Notes: generated from the sequence alone by a model not told the origin. A stretch of DNA of 64,000 bases from Sporomusa malonica (GCF_041428715.1 NZ_CP155572.1); one strand, 5' to 3'; positions 26,207 to 35,150 are shown, counted from the stretch's first letter. Made by a program: numbers and translations.

Positions 26207-26668
26207 TCAACCAAAGCAAACATATTCTATTCCAGCCTCTGCGATGAGCTGCTCTGCCAGTTTGTCAGGATAGCTATATTGGTAGACAACCCGCTTAATA
26301 CCGGCATTTAAGAGAATCTTGGTACAAGCCGAACATGGCTGATGGGTAGAATAAATGGTTGCTCCATGAATCGAAACACCATACCTGGCTGCCTGGACGA
26401 CAGCACTTTGCTCCGCATGGAGACCCCGGCAAAGCTCCTGGCGCTCTCCCGATGGCACCTGATTGACAGCGCGAACACAGCCTGTTTCGCCACAGTGAGC
26501 CAGACCGCTTGGCGCACCATTATACCCTGTAGATAACAGGCGCTGATCTTTAACAATGACAGCGCCGATCTGACGTCGTAGACAGGTTGATCTGGTAGCA
26601 ACTACATTGGTTATATTCATAAAGTATTCGTCCCAGGACGGACGGTCAAGCTCTGTCTTATCACTCAA
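26207..26668 (-). CDS. comEB: Deoxycytidylate (dCMP) deaminase, ComEB-like
   Basis: Converts dCMP to dUMP for thymidylate synthesis (153 aa). The zinc site is HAEQSAVVQAA (His and Glu, about 84-94) and PCSACTKILLNAGIKRVVY (two Cys, about 111-129). The N-terminal DRPSWDEYFMNITNVVATRS is typical. TTG start behind GGGGGG. It lies between upp and the MazG-like gene, an order common in Firmicutes. Confidence 0.94.
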   Translation of the reverse strand: MSDKTELDRPSWDEYFMNITNVVATRSTCLRRQIGAVIVKDQRLLSTGYNGAPSGLAHCGETGCVRAVNQVPSGERQELCRGLHAEQSAVVQAARYGVSIHGATIYSTHQPCSACTKILLNAGIKRVVYQYSYPDKLAEQLIAEAGIEYVCFG

Positions 26669-26734
26669 GCTGTTTACCCCCCTTGGCCAAACGGTATAAT
26701 AACAGTATATTCGCGGCCCAGGTATAACGTGCGA

Positions 26735-26864
26735 TTATCCGATGACTAACCCGCTCTAAGACTCCCTCTTCTACAAGTGGGAGTTAAGAGCGGCTAAGTC
26801 CCTGGATAAGGGCGACTAACCTTCAGGTGGGGTTAAAACCCCATCTGAAGCTAAGTCTACTTTA
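26735..26864. repeat. Structured repeat family C, copy 2, carrying a nested hairpin
   Basis: On the minus strand it starts at the upp stop codon (TAAAGTAGACTTAGCTTCAG), then forms a hairpin around TGGGGTT / AACCCCA, then GTCGCCCTTATCCAG, and ends GTTAGTCATCGGATAA. Compared with copy 1 (19643-19728) it has about 43 extra bases forming a second perfect-looking hairpin (CCGCTCTTAACTCCC / GGGAGTCTTAGAGCGG), as if one element had inserted in another. Confidence 0.75.
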
Positions 26865-27488
26865 TTTGGTGCCAAAAATGCGGTCTCCGGCATCACCTAA
26901 ACCTGGCACAATATAGCCATGTTCGTTGAGGTGGCTGTCAACAGCTGCTACATATACTTCAACATCAGGATGATGATCGTTTACCATGTTCACGCCTTCT
27001 GGAGCGGCTACCAAACACATCAGTTTAATGTGCCTGGCACCTCTGGCTTTCAGCATATCAATAGCAGCCACAGACGACCCCCCTGTTGCCAGCATAGGAT
27101 CAATAACAATAAGCTCGCGGTCAGCTACATCTTTCGGCAGCTTGCAATAATATTCCACAGGCTTCAAGGTTTCATGATCCCGGTACACGCCGATATGCCC
27201 CACCTTGGCGGCAGGAATGAGTTTCAGAATGCCATTTACCATTCCAAGACCGGCACGCAGAATGGGAACTACGCCGATCTTCTTGCCTGACAGCATCTTG
27301 CAGGTGCAGGTAGTCAGAGGTGTCTCAATTTGGGTCTCTTCCAGCGGCATATTCCGAGTCAGCTCAAAGGCCATCAGCATTGAGATTTCTTCTAAGAGCT
27401 CACGGAATTCTTTGGTTCCTGTTCTGATGTCACGAATGAGTGATAGTTTATGTTGAATTAACGGATGGTCGATTATTTTTACTTGCAT
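26862..27488 (-). CDS. upp: Uracil phosphoribosyltransferase
   Basis: Salvages uracil with PRPP to give UMP (208 aa). The PRPP-binding loop is VIDPMLATGGSSVAAIDMLK (about 128-147), and GAGDAGDRIFGTK-type C-terminal uracil-binding residues are seen as PGLGDAGDRIFGTK. ATG behind AGGAGAG. Located next to glyA as in Bacillus. The stop codon is the first triplet of a family C repeat. Confidence 0.97.
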   Translation of the reverse strand: MQVKIIDHPLIQHKLSLIRDIRTGTKEFRELLEEISMLMAFELTRNMPLEETQIETPLTTCTCKMLSGKKIGVVPILRAGLGMVNGILKLIPAAKVGHIGVYRDHETLKPVEYYCKLPKDVADRELIVIDPMLATGGSSVAAIDMLKARGARHIKLMCLVAAPEGVNMVNDHHPDVEVYVAAVDSHLNEHGYIVPGLGDAGDRIFGTK

Positions 27489-27513
27489 GAAACATCTCTC
27501 CTTAATAAAATAC

Positions 27514-28752
27514 CTATTTAGCGTATAAAGGATATTTGTGGCATAGATTTGCCACCATAGCGCGCGCCTTATCCTGACTCACGCCGTCTTCAGGCTTGGT
27601 CAGCGTCATGGCAATAATATCGCCAATGACCACCATGTCTTGTTCAACCATACCGCGCGAAGTAACAGCCGGAACACCAATTCGGACACCACTAGTTACC
27701 AGCGGACTGGCTGGATCGTTAGGGATAGCATTTTTATTCACAGTAACACCTACTTCATCCAAGAGGTGTTCAGCCTGTTTACCTGTAAGATTTTGAGCGC
27801 GCAGATCAACAAGCATCAAATGATTGTCGGTGCCGCCAGAGACCAGGGTAAAACCATTTTGCTTAAGCCGCTCGGCCAAAGCCTGCGCATTCTTGATGAT
27901 CTGGCCTTGATAAAGGCGGAATTCTTCACTGAGCGCTTCTTTGAAAGAAACAGCCTTAGCCGCGATAACATGCATTAAGGGGCCACCCTGGATACCGGGG
28001 AATATGGCTTTATCAATGGCCTTAGCATATTGAGCCCGGCACAAAATCATGCCGCCGCGCGGGCCGCGCAGTGTCTTGTGCGTGGTTGTTGTAACAATGT
28101 CGGCATGTGGCACCGGACTGGGATGAAAACCAGCAGCAACAAGACCGGCAATATGGGCCATGTCAACCATGAACATGGCTCCTGCATCGCGGGCAATTTG
28201 TCCCAAACGCGCAAAGTCAATTATCCGCGAATAAGCACTGGCTCCAGCTACCAGTATTTTGGGCTTGTGTTTCATGGAAAGTTCGGCAACCTGATCATAA
28301 TCAATGCGATGAGTAACCTCATCAACACCATAAGCAACAACATTGAAGTATTGTCCTGAGATATTAACAGGGCTGCCATGGGTCAGATGGCCGCCATGGG
28401 CCAGGTTCATACCTAGAATAGTATCACCAGGCTTCAAGAACGCAAAGTACACAGCTGTATTGGCCTGAGCTCCCGAATGGGCTTGCACATTTGCATGCTC
28501 AGCACCGAATAGTTCTTTTGCCCGGTCAATCGCCAGCTGTTCGACAACATCGACATATTCACAGCCACCGTAATAACGATGCCCCGGATACCCTTCAGCA
28601 TATTTATTGGTGAGCACCGAACCCTGAGCCTCCATTACGGCTTTGCTGACAAAATTCTCGGATGCGATAAGCTCCAGCTTATTTTGCTGACGACCACGTT
28701 CAAGGCCAACAGCCTGTGCAACTTCTGGGTCTACACTTGCAAGGATTGTCAT
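27514..28752 (-). CDS. glyA: Serine hydroxymethyltransferase
   Basis: PLP enzyme interconverting serine and glycine while loading tetrahydrofolate with a one-carbon unit (412 aa). The PLP lysine is in VTTTTHKTLRGPRGGMI (about 222-238). The N-terminal KLELIASENFVSKAV and KYAEGYPGHRYYGGCE are diagnostic. ATG at 28752 follows GGAGGAG by nine bases; the longer frame would start inside that RBS. In an acetogen it also ties into the folate branch of carbon metabolism, which is an inference. Confidence 0.97.
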   Translation of the reverse strand: MTILASVDPEVAQAVGLERGRQQNKLELIASENFVSKAVMEAQGSVLTNKYAEGYPGHRYYGGCEYVDVVEQLAIDRAKELFGAEHANVQAHSGAQANTAVYFAFLKPGDTILGMNLAHGGHLTHGSPVNISGQYFNVVAYGVDEVTHRIDYDQVAELSMKHKPKILVAGASAYSRIIDFARLGQIARDAGAMFMVDMAHIAGLVAAGFHPSPVPHADIVTTTTHKTLRGPRGGMILCRAQYAKAIDKAIFPGIQGGPLMHVIAAKAVSFKEALSEEFRLYQGQIIKNAQALAERLKQNGFTLVSGGTDNHLMLVDLRAQNLTGKQAEHLLDEVGVTVNKNAIPNDPASPLVTSGVRIGVPAVTSRGMVEQDMVVIGDIIAMTLTKPEDGVSQDKARAMVANLCHKYPLYAK

Positions 28753-28785
28753 ATGTATCTTCTCCTCCATTCAATAACTAAAAGT

Positions 28786-28812
28786 GCTTAGAAATGTTCA
28801 AATGTGCTAAGC
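28786..28812. repeat. Small inverted repeat, possible family A remnant
   Basis: GCTTAG / CTAAGC arms enclose AAATGTTCAAATGTG between ywlG and glyA. TTAGAAATGTTCA resembles the left end of the family A element at 5695. It may be a decayed end or chance. Confidence 0.3.
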
Positions 28813-28817
28813 AGTTC

Positions 28818-29372
28818 CTATGACAGTTGATAGATGGCGCGTGCCCCGCCGACCAACTTCGGTCTGGCGCGTGCGGCAGTCAAATAGGCTTCACCGATAT
28901 ATTTCGGGGTCAAACGCACCGGAACTGCAACTTTTTTTATATGCATACCAATGAGCGTACTACCAATATCAAGACCGGCATGGGCCGAAATCGCTTCAAC
29001 CACCATAGGACAGGCAAACTCACGCATAGCTTGCGCAGCCAGCGCCCCACCAGCCTTAGCAACCGGAATGACTGTCACTTCTTCAAGATTATATTTATCG
29101 GCTACAGCCTGCTCAACAACAAGTGCCCGGTTGAGATGCTCACAGCACTGTATAGCCAGCGATACCTGATACCAGGAACAAACCTTCAGCAGGCTCGATA
29201 AAATTCGTGCCGCCACTACATCCGAACCATAGGAGCCGATACGGGCTCCCTGTACTTCGCTGGTACTGCACCCTACCACAAGGATTTGCCCAGGCTTTAA
29301 CTGGGCTGTCTTTATTAGCTCTTCAGCCGCCAGCACTGTTTGACGGCCAATTGTTGCCAAATCTGTATCCAT
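28818..29372 (-). CDS. ywlG: TIGR01440 / DUF436 family protein, YwlG-like
   Basis: A 184-aa cytoplasmic protein of uncharacterised function found in the glyA-rpiB neighbourhood of many Firmicutes. Recognisable segments are LKPGQILVVGCSTSEVQGARIG (about 25-46), QCCEHLNRALVVE (about 80-92), SAHAGLDIGSTLIGMHIKKV and GEAYLTAARARPKLVGGARA. The ATG lies ten bases after GGAGTGA. The conserved Cys and His suggest an enzyme or metal protein, but I know of no assigned reaction. Confidence 0.9.
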   Translation of the reverse strand: MDTDLATIGRQTVLAAEELIKTAQLKPGQILVVGCSTSEVQGARIGSYGSDVVAARILSSLLKVCSWYQVSLAIQCCEHLNRALVVEQAVADKYNLEEVTVIPVAKAGGALAAQAMREFACPMVVEAISAHAGLDIGSTLIGMHIKKVAVPVRLTPKYIGEAYLTAARARPKLVGGARAIYQLS

Positions 29373-29396
29373 GCATCATTCACTCCATTTGAGCTC

Positions 29397-29840
29397 TTAT
29401 CTACACTTTTCCAATTGCATAATCTTGTCCACTCGACAGCCATGCCTGCCACCGGCAAATTCTGTCTTGAGCCATACCTCAACAATCATCCGGGCTAAGC
29501 CAGGACCAATCACCCGTTCACCCAGTGTCAGGATATTGGCGTCATTATGTTCACGCGACATCTGCGCCGAAAAAACATCATTACAAAGCGCTGCCCTGAT
29601 TCCGTTAATTTTATTGGCGGCAATGCTGACGCCAATACCTGTGCCACACACAATAATGCCCCGCTCATACTCACCACTTACCACCGACTCAGCTACTTGG
29701 CGGGAAATATCGGGGTAGTCAACCGAGTCTGTAGTATATGTCCCAAAATCATGGTTGTCTACCTTGAGCTCTGTTAACAGGGCTTTGATTTCTTCTTTTA
29801 GGCGATAACCGCCGTGGTCGCTGCCAATGGCTACCTTCAT
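29397..29840 (-). CDS. rpiB: Ribose 5-phosphate isomerase B
   Basis: Interconverts ribose 5-phosphate and ribulose 5-phosphate (147 aa). Hallmarks are KVAIGSDHGGYRLKEEI at the N-terminus, the catalytic-Cys loop GIIVCGTGIGVSIAANKINGIRAA and SREHNDANILTLGERVIGPG. ATG start. Equivalent to ywlF in the Bacillus order ywlE-ywlF-ywlG-glyA. Confidence 0.96.
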   Translation of the reverse strand: MKVAIGSDHGGYRLKEEIKALLTELKVDNHDFGTYTTDSVDYPDISRQVAESVVSGEYERGIIVCGTGIGVSIAANKINGIRAALCNDVFSAQMSREHNDANILTLGERVIGPGLARMIVEVWLKTEFAGGRHGCRVDKIMQLEKCR

Positions 29841-29898
29841 TCTGTAACACTTCCTATTGTATGTATTTGCGCGTCTTTCACTTTTTCAACGTTAATTA

Positions 29899-30360
29899 CT
29901 ATTTTCCTGCCAAACTGACAATTTTTTCCCACGCTTGAGTCAACAAGTGTTTGAGCTGCCCGGCGCACATACGGTATTCAGCCTCGCTGCCACCGAATGG
30001 ATCAGACACATCAGCAGCTTGTCCTGCAAATTCGGCCAGTGTGTATATTTTGCCTGTCATGCCTCGCGTCATGTTGGCTACAGCGCGTTTGTGCGACACC
30101 GTCATCGTCAGTACTAAATCGGCAGTTTCGAGCTTAGCCGGTACCAGCTGCTTTGAACAATGCTTGTCCAGCTGCAGCCCGGCCTGGCGCATAACAGCCT
30201 GGGCCTGGTTGGAAGCTGGCTGGCACCCTGCGGCAATCCCAGCCGACTCAACAGCTATTTTGTCAGCCAGCCCAGCTTGTAGAACCATATCGGTGAGAAG
30301 CGCGGCAGCCATGGGGCTGCGGCACGTGTTGCCTGTACATACAAGCAAAATCTTGAACAT
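29899..30360 (-). CDS. ywlE: Protein arginine phosphatase, YwlE-like (low-molecular-weight phosphatase fold)
   Basis: A 153-aa LMW-PTP-fold enzyme. The P-loop is VCTGNTCRSPMA (Cys8 nucleophile), with Thr in the position that in YwlE favours phospho-arginine over phospho-tyrosine. The catalytic Asp is in VSDPFGGSEAEY. YwlE opposes McsB arginine kinase in protein quality control; that role is inferred from the motif and synteny. ATG behind GGGGGTGAG. Confidence 0.9.
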   Translation of the reverse strand: MFKILLVCTGNTCRSPMAAALLTDMVLQAGLADKIAVESAGIAAGCQPASNQAQAVMRQAGLQLDKHCSKQLVPAKLETADLVLTMTVSHKRAVANMTRGMTGKIYTLAEFAGQAADVSDPFGGSEAEYRMCAGQLKHLLTQAWEKIVSLAGK

Positions 30361-30419
30361 TCAAGCTCACCCCCATATTTTGTGTCTTGAGAAATATCTC
30401 ATACCAAATTATGCTTTGC

Positions 30420-31010
30420 TTAGTAAATTGTCGTCCATAAAATGTGTATTCCCAATAGAACCAAAACAACGCCGCCGATCAGTTCTGCCCGTGCGCCGAC
30501 ATACCGCCCCAACTTACGGCCAAGTCCCAGCCCAAAGAGAGCAATCACAAAGATAACGGCACCTAAAATCATGCTCAACTGGAATAAATCGACATCAATC
30601 ATCCCCAGACTGAATCCGGCGGCCAAAGCGTCAATACTGACACTTGCTGCCAGCATGATAAGCGCTCCACCATGCAAGGGATTGCCTGATGAAAACTCCG
30701 CTTGGCCGCTGATGTTTTCTCTAATCATGTTTGCGCCCAGCCCAGTCAATACCAGTGCGCCAATAATTGTAGCAAAGTTTTGCACACTGGCTACCGGCCA
30801 ATCAATATGATAGGCCCCAACATGTTCAACAACAGTACCCAGCCAGTGACCAATATGGTACCCAGCCAGAATCATAATAATGTGAAATACGGCAAAAACA
30901 ATGGCTGACTGGACAATAACCAGCCGCCGCACTTTGTTCATGCCAATTGGCACGGCCACAGAAAACAGATCAGTTCCAAGGGCTGCGCTTAAGACAAACA
31001 GTTCAAACAT
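30420..31010 (-). CDS. mntP: Manganese efflux pump, MntP family
   Basis: About 196 aa with six membrane helices in two related halves. The paired acidic motifs are AALGTDLFSVAVPIG (about 10-24) and ASVSIDALAAGFSLG (about 115-129), matching the MntP/YwlD repeat. It exports Mn2+ across the inner membrane. The start is placed at ATG 31010 (MFELF); GTG codons at 31025 and 31016 are alternatives behind the same AAGGGGTG. I looked for a yybP-ykoY manganese riboswitch in the 100 bases upstream and did not see one. Confidence 0.88.
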   Translation of the reverse strand: MFELFVLSAALGTDLFSVAVPIGMNKVRRLVIVQSAIVFAVFHIIMILAGYHIGHWLGTVVEHVGAYHIDWPVASVQNFATIIGALVLTGLGANMIRENISGQAEFSSGNPLHGGALIMLAASVSIDALAAGFSLGMIDVDLFQLSMILGAVIFVIALFGLGLGRKLGRYVGARAELIGGVVLVLLGIHILWTTIY

Positions 31011-31039
31011 GCTCACAAATTCCACCCCTTACCTAAGAG

Positions 31040-31093
31040 CGTTCAGAACATCCCAGGCCCAACAACGCAGATGGGATTACGGTTTGTTCATAT
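31040..31093. repeat. Degenerate short copy of repeat family A
   Basis: Contains AACAACGCAGATGGG, identical to part of copy 1, with an opposite arm CAGAACATCCCAGG close by. It looks like a family A palindrome with most of its interior lost, in the gap between ywlC and mntP. Confidence 0.5.
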
Positions 31094-31133
31094 ATATGTT
31101 CCAGCAGGGGTCAATATGAAAGCATACCTTGTA

Positions 31134-32180
31134 CTATTCGCGGATAATGCGGTAACCGGCAGCTTTTCGCAGCCTGTTCATAACGGCCAGTCCCAAGTCC
31201 TGTTCGGCTATTCCCTCAGCATAAATCACGTCAACTGCCTTGTTATCAAAACTTCTGAGGGCAGTGTACAGATTAGCGGCAATAAGTGCTGTATCGGTAC
31301 GCGGACCATAAACAGACGCTATCACTTGAGGAGGCAGGCTGTCTGCCATTTCAGCAGATACTACCGCCCCCACAGTGTGTCCTGCTGCCAGCGCCCCATT
31401 TATTTCACGGTTCAGGATAAAAGCAGCGTAATCTGCCCCAGACTCAACCAGAAACATCGGCGCAACAGGCGCGTAATGGGTATATTTCATGCCTGGTGAT
31501 CTAGGTATTGACTGAGAGCAGGCCAACGCGGGGTCCACTTCGATCTCGCCCAACACCTCAATCAGCATTTCGTAGGTTATACCGCCTGGCCGGAGCAATG
31601 TCGGCACCGGTGTGGTACAGTCAACAACAGTTGACTCCACACCGATAGCGCACGGCCCGGCGTCAATGATAGCGTCAATCTTGCCTTCAAGGTCACTTAG
31701 TACATCCTGTGCTGTCGTCGGGCTTGGCCGGCCTGAGGTGTTAGCGCTGGGAGCAGCTACCGGTACACCAGCCAAGCGGATAAGCTCCCTGGCAGTCAGC
31801 GATGCTGGCAGGCGTACAGCCACAGTATCAAGGCCGCCTGTTACCACATTCGGCACATGAGATTGGCGCTTTACTACCACAGTAAGCGGCCCTGGCCAAT
31901 ATCGGCCGATAAGCGCCCGGGCACTTGCAGGAATAGCTGCTGCCAAATCATTTAATTGTTCAACTGTATCAATATGTAAAATGAGCGGGTTGTCAGCTGG
32001 CCGCCCCTTAGCCTCAAATATCCCGGCCACAGCCTCAGCATCAAGGCCGTTAGCCCCAAGACCATATACTGTCTCGGTCGGAAATGCCACCAGCCTGCCC
32101 TGCCGCAGCAACTCAGCCGCCTCTGCCAATACAGTTAAGTCAGGATTAGCCGAATCAACCTTATAATACTTAGTACGCAA
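31134..32180 (-). CDS. ywlC: L-threonylcarbamoyladenylate synthase (YwlC/Sua5)
   Basis: Makes threonylcarbamoyl-AMP for t6A37 modification of tRNAs reading ANN codons. It has the YrdC domain (about 10-205, with VAFPTETVYGLGANG, FEAKGRPADNPLILH and SANTSGRPSPT) plus the C-terminal Sua5 domain (about 230-348), joined by PRSPGMKYTHYAP. A TTG at 32180 (348 aa) with GGAG upstream is preferred because family members begin (M)xTKxxxVD; an ATG at 32195 is possible. It starts 24 bases after the prmC stop. Confidence 0.93.
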   Translation of the reverse strand: MRTKYYKVDSANPDLTVLAEAAELLRQGRLVAFPTETVYGLGANGLDAEAVAGIFEAKGRPADNPLILHIDTVEQLNDLAAAIPASARALIGRYWPGPLTVVVKRQSHVPNVVTGGLDTVAVRLPASLTARELIRLAGVPVAAPSANTSGRPSPTTAQDVLSDLEGKIDAIIDAGPCAIGVESTVVDCTTPVPTLLRPGGITYEMLIEVLGEIEVDPALACSQSIPRSPGMKYTHYAPVAPMFLVESGADYAAFILNREINGALAAGHTVGAVVSAEMADSLPPQVIASVYGPRTDTALIAANLYTALRSFDNKAVDVIYAEGIAEQDLGLAVMNRLRKAAGYRIIRE

Positions 32181-32204
32181 ATAAATCATCTCCATACGGA
32201 TTGC

Positions 32205-33062
32205 CTATCGTAAGCCAAAAACCACTACCCGTTCTATCCCGGCATAATCTTTGACAATAGCCTCAACCTTTAGTCTGCTAGCTTGGTCAGCAAGTCTGGC
32301 CACCGGCCCAGCCTGGTCAATCCCTACTTCTACAGCAATGAAACCGCCAGAATTCAGATATTCAGCCCCTTGAGCCACAATGCGCCGATAAAAATTCAGG
32401 CCGTCAGCTCCGCCTGCGAGCGCCAACCGAGGTTCTTGCCGTACTTCGGCACTTAATCCAGCGATATCGCTGTCTGGGATGTACGGCGGGTTTGATAATA
32501 TAGCGTCAAACGTCTTGCCAGCAAGCGGCCCAAGCATGTCGCCCTGACATAAATTCAGTCGTTCATCAACACCTTGCCTAACGGCATTTTCCTTAGCAAC
32601 CGCCAGTGCGTCTGGTGAGATATCTACAGCCACGCCCGTGCCTGTAGCTAGTTTAGTCAGAATGCTGACAATAATTGCACCACTGCCTGTCCCCAAATCA
32701 GCAATAAGCGGAGCTCCATGGGAAGTAAGCCGTTCGAGCGCTGTTTCCACTAGAATTTCAGTATCTGGCCGTGGAATCAGGACAGCTGGGCTAACAGCAA
32801 AGTTCAGCCCCATAAATTCCTTATAGCCAGTAATATAAGCCACCGGCGCACGGACAGCCCGACGCTTGACAGTATCACGATAAGCAGTAAGTTCTTCGGG
32901 GGTTAGTGGTTGGTCAAACTGTGTGTATAGATATAGCCGGTCTTTACCCAGGATATGGGAAAGCAGTACCTCGGCATCCAAACGGGGATTATCAATCCCC
33001 TTGGAGCCGAAGTACTGCTTAGTCCAATTTAAAATTGACGCGATGGTCCATTGTTCACTCAT
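32205..33062 (-). CDS. prmC: Peptide chain release factor N5-glutamine methyltransferase
   Basis: Methylates the GGQ glutamine of release factors using SAM (285 aa). The Rossmann motif is IADLGTGSGAIIVSI (about 115-129) and the substrate-binding NPPY is in ILSNPPYIPDSD (about 184-195). The N-terminal helical domain includes LDAEVLLSHILGKDR. Adjacent to its substrate gene prfA, with a family A palindrome in the 140-bp gap. Confidence 0.96.
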   Translation of the reverse strand: MSEQWTIASILNWTKQYFGSKGIDNPRLDAEVLLSHILGKDRLYLYTQFDQPLTPEELTAYRDTVKRRAVRAPVAYITGYKEFMGLNFAVSPAVLIPRPDTEILVETALERLTSHGAPLIADLGTGSGAIIVSILTKLATGTGVAVDISPDALAVAKENAVRQGVDERLNLCQGDMLGPLAGKTFDAILSNPPYIPDSDIAGLSAEVRQEPRLALAGGADGLNFYRRIVAQGAEYLNSGGFIAVEVGIDQAGPVARLADQASRLKVEAIVKDYAGIERVVVFGLR

Positions 33063-33082
33063 AAAATCTTCCTTACTCTCTA

Positions 33083-33206
33083 GTGAGTAGTTTAGAATGC
33101 TCAGATGCTAGGCGCACCGGAAGACGTTTGCCGCGCCGCGTACTGGTGTACGCAAGCAAAACGTCTGAGGAGCAACGACGCAGATGGGCGTTCTAAACTA
33201 TCTCAC
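33083..33206. repeat. Palindromic repeat family A, copy 3 (between prfA and prmC)
   Basis: A 124-bp element with ends GTGAGTAGTTTAGAATGCTC (left) and, at the right read inward, GTGAGATAGTTTAGAACGCC. The right arm includes the prfA stop codon. The interior (GGCGCACCGGAAGACGTTTG and AAAACGTCTGAGGAGCAACG) is nearly the same as copy 2 in the atp operon. Confidence 0.8.
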
Positions 33207-34270
33207 TCTACGTCTTTGAGTTTTTCGCTCTGTCCGGTGGTTATCAGCGCCGAAACCAGCTCATCCAGATCGCCGTTGAGGACAAAATCCAGCTTATGCA
33301 GTGTTAAGCCAATACGATGGTCAGTCACACGGCCTTGCGGGAAATTGTAGGTTCTGATCCGTTCACTGCGGTCGCCAGTACCTACCTGGCTTTTACGGTT
33401 TTCAGCCACCTCTGCCGCCTGCTCTGCCTGAGCTAGCTCCAATATCTTGGCCCGGAGTACCCGCATCGCCTTGTCGCGGTTCTTAAGCTGGGATTTTTCA
33501 TCCTGGCACTGCACGACTACGCCTGTCGGCAAGTGGGTAATGCGCACCGCTGATTCGGTTTTATTGACATGCTGTCCGCCGGCACCGCTGGCACAGTAGG
33601 TATCAATCCTGAGATCATTCTGATTGACATTAACATCTACATCCTCGGCTTCAGGCAGTACGGCTACTGTCACGGTTGATGTATGGATACGGCCGCTTGA
33701 CTCGGTGGTCGGCACCCGCTGAACGCGGTGCACACCGCTTTCGTACTTAAGTTTAGAATATGCGCCATCGCCTTGGATGGAAAACACAACTTCCTTAAAA
33801 CCGCCCAGCTCAGGGGCGTTAGCATCAAGCATCTCAACTCGCCAGCCCTGGTTTTCGGCGTACCGGGTATACATACGAAACAAATCGCCGGCAAACAGCG
33901 CCGCTTCATCACCACCGGCACCGCCTCTAATCTCAACAATGACATTCTTATCATCATTCGGGTCTTTCGGCAAAAGCAGTACTCTTAACTCTTCTTCCAG
34001 GGCCACTACTTTACCCTTGGCCTCGTAGTACTCACCCTCAACCATCTCACGAAACTCATCGTCAAGCTTGTCTTTCAGCATCTCGCGGGCATCCTCAATG
34101 GCCTGCAGTGTTTTCTTGTACTCACGGAACTTTTCTATTATGGAAACCATTTTGCTGTGAGCTTTGGTCAGCTTCTGCCATTCACCCATGTCTGCCATCA
34201 CGGCTGGGTCACTAATCCGGCCTTCGAGTTCCATAAATTTATCTTCAAGGGCCTGCATTTTATCAAGCAT
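33203..34270 (-). CDS. prfA: Peptide chain release factor 1
   Basis: Terminates translation at UAG and UAA (355 aa). The codon-reading tripeptide P-x-T is in RVPTTESSGRIHTST. The catalytic GGQ is in CASGAGGQHVNKTESAVR. It overlaps the upstream yqhQ gene by eight bases, so translation is probably coupled. Followed by prmC. Confidence 0.97.
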   Translation of the reverse strand: MLDKMQALEDKFMELEGRISDPAVMADMGEWQKLTKAHSKMVSIIEKFREYKKTLQAIEDAREMLKDKLDDEFREMVEGEYYEAKGKVVALEEELRVLLLPKDPNDDKNVIVEIRGGAGGDEAALFAGDLFRMYTRYAENQGWRVEMLDANAPELGGFKEVVFSIQGDGAYSKLKYESGVHRVQRVPTTESSGRIHTSTVTVAVLPEAEDVDVNVNQNDLRIDTYCASGAGGQHVNKTESAVRITHLPTGVVVQCQDEKSQLKNRDKAMRVLRAKILELAQAEQAAEVAENRKSQVGTGDRSERIRTYNFPQGRVTDHRIGLTLHKLDFVLNGDLDELVSALITTGQSEKLKDVE

Positions 34271-35150
34271 TTGTTGTCACCTCTACGTTTTGGTCAGGGC
34301 GCACAGCGTTTAAGGCTGCAATGGCCACTTCAATCTGGTCGTCACTTGGCTCACGGGTGGTCAATTGCTGCAGCCATAAGCCAGGGGTAATGGCACAGGC
34401 TACCCAGCGGGCTTTACTCCGTCCGGCAAACCGGATAATCTCATAGGCAATGCCAGCAACTACTGGCAGAAGAACAACCCTGGATAAAATTCTAAGCCAG
34501 AGATCAGGCCAGCCTAAAAAGGCAAACATGATAATACTGACTACCATAACAATGAGTAAAAAATTGGTGCCGCAGCGAGGATGCAGACGGCTGTATTTGC
34601 GGATATTTTCCACAGTCAGCTCCTGTCCAGCTTCGTAAGCATGAATGGTTTTATGCTCAGCACCGTGGTACTGAAAAACCCGCTGAATGTCTTTCATTAG
34701 TGATATTCCGACAATATATAAGAAAAAAATCACCAGCCGCAAAATTCCCTCAAAAGTATTTAGAAGCCGGGGATCAGTTACGGCACTATGAATATATTTT
34801 GCAGCATAGGTAGGAATAACGACAAATAACAAAATAGCCAGCCCCAGTGAAAATACCATGGTCATGGCAATTTCCTTAGTGGATAAGGCTTCTTCTTCCT
34901 CACCTGCTGCTTGCGCTGAAAACGATAATGCTTTAAGACCGTAGACCAATGATTCGGCAAGCGCCACAACGCCACGCAGCATTGGTTTTTTCAAGATAGG
35001 ATAACGGTCAGTCACCGAGGTTAGCCGTTCCTTTTGCACAGTAATAGTACCGGACGGTTCGCGAACTGCAGTGGCAATATATTCCGGCCCGCGCATCATA
35101 ACCCCTTCGATAACGGCCTGGCCGCCGACAAAAGGTTTTTTCTCACTCAC
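34263..35150 (-). CDS. yqhQ: DUF1385 family membrane protein, YqhQ-like
   Basis: A 295-aa membrane protein of unknown function. The N-terminus carries the signature GGQAVIEGVMMRGPEYIATAV; helices at about 95-118, 135-155 and 205-250 follow. EYHGAEHKTIHAYEAG-type residues (here QYHGAEHKTIHAYEAGQEL) and SRLHPRCGTNFLLIVM are conserved. GTG start after GGAGGG. rpmE-yqhQ-prfA-prmC is a common Firmicute order. Role unknown. Confidence 0.9.
   Translation of the reverse strand: MSEKKPFVGGQAVIEGVMMRGPEYIATAVREPSGTITVQKERLTSVTDRYPILKKPMLRGVVALAESLVYGLKALSFSAQAAGEEEEALSTKEIAMTMVFSLGLAILLFVVIPTYAAKYIHSAVTDPRLLNTFEGILRLVIFFLYIVGISLMKDIQRVFQYHGAEHKTIHAYEAGQELTVENIRKYSRLHPRCGTNFLLIVMVVSIIMFAFLGWPDLWLRILSRVVLLPVVAGIAYEIIRFAGRSKARWVACAITPGLWLQQLTTREPSDDQIEVAIAALNAVRPDQNVEVTTNA

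Noticed and set aside
29951..30556. A 201-codon plus-strand open frame opposite ywlE
   Set aside because: It is antisense to a clear phosphatase and part of mntP, and its product is low-complexity and family-less.
31011..31133. Manganese (yybP-ykoY) riboswitch before mntP
   Set aside because: I could not find the conserved core; the region instead holds a degenerate family A repeat.
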